Made by a program: the position numbers and the translations under genes
Shown: positions 6,487 through 8,593 of the stretch, one piece after another
How the letters are laid out: each line of letters begins with the position of its first letter
Position numbering within the stretch: position 1 is the first letter of the stretch
Notes under the pieces: generated by a model
What the model was told of the DNA's origin: nothing
The model's database searches: none
The model's input: the letters and a program-made list of their open reading frames with translations, nothing else
Source: Bacteroidota bacterium
GTDB taxonomy: Bacteria; Bacteroidota; Kryptoniia; Kryptoniales; JAKASW01
Direction: 5' to 3'
Assembly: GCA_021796055.1 (NCBI GenBank)
Contig: JAJYOS010000224.1
Span: 1 to 8,593 of the forward strand
Length of the DNA stretch: 8,593 bases

Positions 6487-6513
6487 TTTAGCCTGCGGGG
6501 GCAACAAAGTCAA
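6485..6513 (-). promoter_or_regulatory. Promoter of the tRNA-Leu/tRNA-Val unit
   Basis: On the minus strand TTGACT (6513-6508, five of six -35 matches) is followed after exactly 17 bp by TAAATT (6490-6485, four of six -10 matches). The predicted start near 6478 is about 29 nt ahead of the mature tRNA-Leu 5' end. This is the best-matching promoter in the window. Confidence 0.7.
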
Positions 6514-6624
6514 CGTGAGTGCCACAAAATCGCGTTTCTAGGCGTCCTCGGCACTCTGCAGCTGCGAATCCGTCTTTTCTCGACGACTGGGCCCCTTCTT
6601 CCTTAGAGGCAGTTCCTAAAGGGC

Positions 6625-6652
6625 TTGGAAATTTATCTGCCGCCCCTAAATT
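6625..6652 (+). promoter_or_regulatory. Candidate promoter of rel
   Basis: TTGGAA (6625-6630, four of six -35 matches) is followed after 16 bp by TAAATT (6647-6652), the same -10 hexamer as the divergent tRNA promoter. Transcription would start near 6659, giving a leader of about 28 nt to the GTG at 6687. The position supports that start codon over longer readings of the frame. The rest of the 6514-6624 stretch shows nothing else I can name. Confidence 0.5.
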
Positions 6653-6686
6653 GAATAAAGAAAGAAATTCCGGAAGATTACCAGAA

Positions 6687-8593
6687 GTGTCATACCTTGC
6701 TGACGTAAAAAGTGTCGAAAGACTTAACCGCCTTCTTGAAGCGTGCAGGAACAACCTGTACACGTTTGACGAGGATCTGATAAGGCGAGCTTTTCAATTC
6801 AGCTGGAACGCACATGTCAAGGGCAAGCCCAGAGCTTCCGGTGAGCCGTTTTTCTCACACCCGTATGAAGTTGCCCTCGTAGTGGCCAAGGAGATTCCGC
6901 TTGACGATATCTCGGTCGCTTCAGCTCTTCTGCATGACGTGGTTGAGGATACAGGCTATGACCTGAAAGCCATCAGAACGCAATTCGGAAACGAAATAGC
7001 CGAGATAGTCGACGGGGTCACGAAGATTTCGGGTGCGGTGGAAAGTCACGAGATAACCCGGGCTGAGAATTACCGCAAAATGCTCCTATCGATGGCAAGG
7101 GATGTGCGGGTAATTCTGATCAAGTTTGCCGACCGCCTGCACAACATGAGAACGCTTGCCTTCCTTGCACCGGACAAACAGCAGAGGATCGCCAGGGAAA
7201 CGCTGGAGATCTACGCCCCCCTTGCCCACAGGTTCGGTCTAGCAAAAGTAAAATGGGAATTCGAAGACCTTGCGTTCAAACACATCAACAGCACGGATTA
7301 CGAGTATATCTCGCGGAAACTGAACGCGAAGAGGAGAGAACGAGAAGGTTACATAAGGAAATTTATCCAACCGATAAAAAAGCGTCTCGAAGAGGCTGAG
7401 TACGAGTTCGAAATCACCGGCAGGCCGAAGCACATTTACAGTATCTACAACAAGATGGTCAAGCGCAACAAGCCGATTGAAGAGATATACGATCTCTTCG
7501 CCGTGCGCGTGATTCTGGATACCGCAGACAAGAACGACTGCTTCTCTGCGTACGGCATTGTCTCGGAAATCTACACGCCTGTACCGGAACGTTTCAAGGA
7601 CTACATCTCGGTGCCGAAGCAGAACGGATACCAGTCGATCCACACAACCGTAGTGGGCCCCGAGGGAAAAATGGTCGAGGTCCAGATCAGGACTCGGCAG
7701 ATGGACGAGGTTGCCGAGCGCGGCGTGGCGGCTCACTGGAAATATAAGGAAGACGTCAAAGCCTCGGACCGCAAACTAGACGAGTGGTTGTCATGGGTCC
7801 GCGAGATCCTGGAGCAACCGGCAGTCTCGGGCGCTGAAGATGCCGCTAAGAGCTTTCTCGAGGGTTTCAAGCTCGATCTTTACCAGGACGAGATCTATGT
7901 GTTTACTCCCAAAGGCGACCTGCAGGTTCTGCCGAGAGGTTCGACTCCGGTCGACTTCGCTTTCGAGATACATTCCCAGGTAGGCACTCACTGTGTCGGA
8001 GCGAAGGTCAACGGGCGGATTGTCCCTCTCAATACCAGGCTCAACAGCGGTGATCAGATCGAGATCATTACTTCTTCCAGCCAGAATGTCAACCCGGATT
8101 GGGAGAAGTTCGTCGTCTCCAGGAAAGCCAAGGCGCACATCAGGCGATGGATAAACGACGAGACCAGAAAGAAGGCTGCGGAAGGAGAAGAAGCGTGGGC
8201 TAAGAGGCTCAAGAAGCACAAGTTGACGTTGTCGGAGGACGATTTCACGAAGCTTGTGCGTGATCTTAAGTACGACAACCCGCAGAAGTTCTTCGTTGCA
8301 GTCGCAGAAGAGGAGGTGGAGCCGGATAGGATCATAGCCCGGCTCACGCAGCAGAGATCGGTCAAGGAATCAGCCGAGAGCACCAAGCCTGCACATACTT
8401 TTGTCGAGATCGCAAGGAAAGCTTCGGAGGGCATCGTCGTCGACGGCTCGCGGAGCGACTGGAAGGTTTCCTACGCGAAGTGCTGCAACCCTATCCCGGG
8501 AGACGAGATCGTCGGCTTCGTGACGACCGGCGAGGGGATAAAAATCCACCGGAAGAATTGCTCGAACCTTGCGAGGATGGCAGGAGCCGCCCG
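6687..8593 (+). CDS. rel: Bifunctional (p)ppGpp synthetase/hydrolase (long RSH), 3' end cut by window edge
   Basis: This cytoplasmic, ribosome-associated enzyme makes and degrades (p)ppGpp in the stringent response. About 635 codons are present; roughly the last 100, including the ACT domain, are missing. With V1 at the GTG 6687, the HD hydrolase domain is at about 20-185, with H58, H83-D84 (HDVVEDT) and D149 (ADRLHNMRT) all intact. The synthetase domain is at about 225-340, with R246 in GRPKHIYSIYNKM, D269 (YDLFAVRV), RFKD at 302-305 and E331 (VEVQIRT). RFKD, rather than the acidic EXDD of RelA, is the signature of bifunctional enzymes. TGS is at about 401-462 (DEIYVFTPKGD), followed by a helical region and the zinc-finger domain with C599, C600, H621 and C625. 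No ATG is in frame near the start. GTG 6687 has GGAAG 10 nt upstream and follows the promoter; GTG 6519 would add 56 residues with no family resemblance. Confidence 0.95.
   Translation, partial: MSYLADVKSVERLNRLLEACRNNLYTFDEDLIRRAFQFSWNAHVKGKPRASGEPFFSHPYEVALVVAKEIPLDDISVASALLHDVVEDTGYDLKAIRTQFGNEIAEIVDGVTKISGAVESHEITRAENYRKMLLSMARDVRVILIKFADRLHNMRTLAFLAPDKQQRIARETLEIYAPLAHRFGLAKVKWEFEDLAFKHINSTDYEYISRKLNAKRREREGYIRKFIQPIKKRLEEAEYEFEITGRPKHIYSIYNKMVKRNKPIEEIYDLFAVRVILDTADKNDCFSAYGIVSEIYTPVPERFKDYISVPKQNGYQSIHTTVVGPEGKMVEVQIRTRQMDEVAERGVAAHWKYKEDVKASDRKLDEWLSWVREILEQPAVSGAEDAAKSFLEGFKLDLYQDEIYVFTPKGDLQVLPRGSTPVDFAFEIHSQVGTHCVGAKVNGRIVPLNTRLNSGDQIEIITSSSQNVNPDWEKFVVSRKAKAHIRRWINDETRKKAAEGEEAWAKRLKKHKLTLSEDDFTKLVRDLKYDNPQKFFVAVAEEEVEPDRIIARLTQQRSVKESAESTKPAHTFVEIARKASEGIVVDGSRSDWKVSYAKCCNPIPGDEIVGFVTTGEGIKIHRKNCSNLARMAGAA

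Noticed and set aside
6519..6686. N-terminal extension of rel from GTG 6519
   Set aside because: The 56 extra residues show no family resemblance, and the stretch contains the rel promoter candidate.
6488..6763. Minus-strand 91-codon frame upstream of the tRNA genes
   Set aside because: It overlaps the tRNA promoter and the start of rel on the other strand, and its sequence has no protein-like pattern.
7239..8434. Three open frames on the minus strand (7239-7736, 7791-8219, 8054-8434)
   Set aside because: All are antisense to the conserved rel domains and have no recognisable content.

Overview
The window is a conserved piece of a bacterial chromosome built around translation genes. The minus strand carries, in transcription order, tRNA-Leu(UAA), tRNA-Val(GAC), thrS, infC, rpmI, rplT, pheS and pheT. 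The plus strand carries a divergently transcribed long RelA/SpoT-type (p)ppGpp synthetase/hydrolase gene. pheT is cut by the left edge (596 codons present, C-terminus missing) and rel by the right edge (about 635 codons present, C-terminus missing). No mobile element, CRISPR array, phage gene or foreign-looking island is visible. The order thrS-infC-rpmI-rplT-pheS-pheT is a classic bacterial cluster. The protein sequences (PheS with a paired CxxC insert, ThrS with MNCPES instead of MNCPGH, bifunctional Rel) suggest to me a member of the Bacteroidota/Chlorobiota/Ignavibacteriota group. That is an impression from recalled homologues, not a search. Base composition is moderate, and the readable promoters resemble sigma-70 sites rather than the Bacteroidetes -33/-7 type.

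Right part (6272-8593): a compact intergenic region holds two divergent promoter candidates with identical -10 hexamers (TAAATT). The leftward one (TTGACT, 17 bp, TAAATT) drives the two tRNA genes, neither of which encodes CCA. The rightward one (TTGGAA, 16 bp, TAAATT) sits just before rel, which probably starts at a GTG.

Central part (3396-6271): about 200 nt downstream of tRNA-Val lies thrS. An intrinsic-terminator-like hairpin ends only about 20 nt before the thrS ATG, so it looks like an attenuator in the thrS leader. thrS, infC and rpmI are packed end to end. The infC ribosome binding site overlaps the thrS stop codon, and the rpmI site lies inside the end of infC. infC has no in-frame NTG start ahead of its conserved N-terminus. 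The evidence points to an AUC start, the hallmark of IF3 autoregulation.

Left part (1-3395): a candidate internal promoter precedes rplT. A strong intrinsic terminator with a 14-bp perfect stem begins 3 nt after the rplT stop, and a TATAAT promoter candidate for pheS-pheT follows it. The operon therefore seems divided into a tRNA unit, a thrS-infC-rpmI-rplT unit and a pheST unit. Ribosomal proteins L35 and L20, initiation factor IF3 and two aminoacyl-tRNA synthetases are made together, facing the gene for the alarmone enzyme that senses uncharged tRNA. I found no wholly new system; the most interesting material is regulatory.
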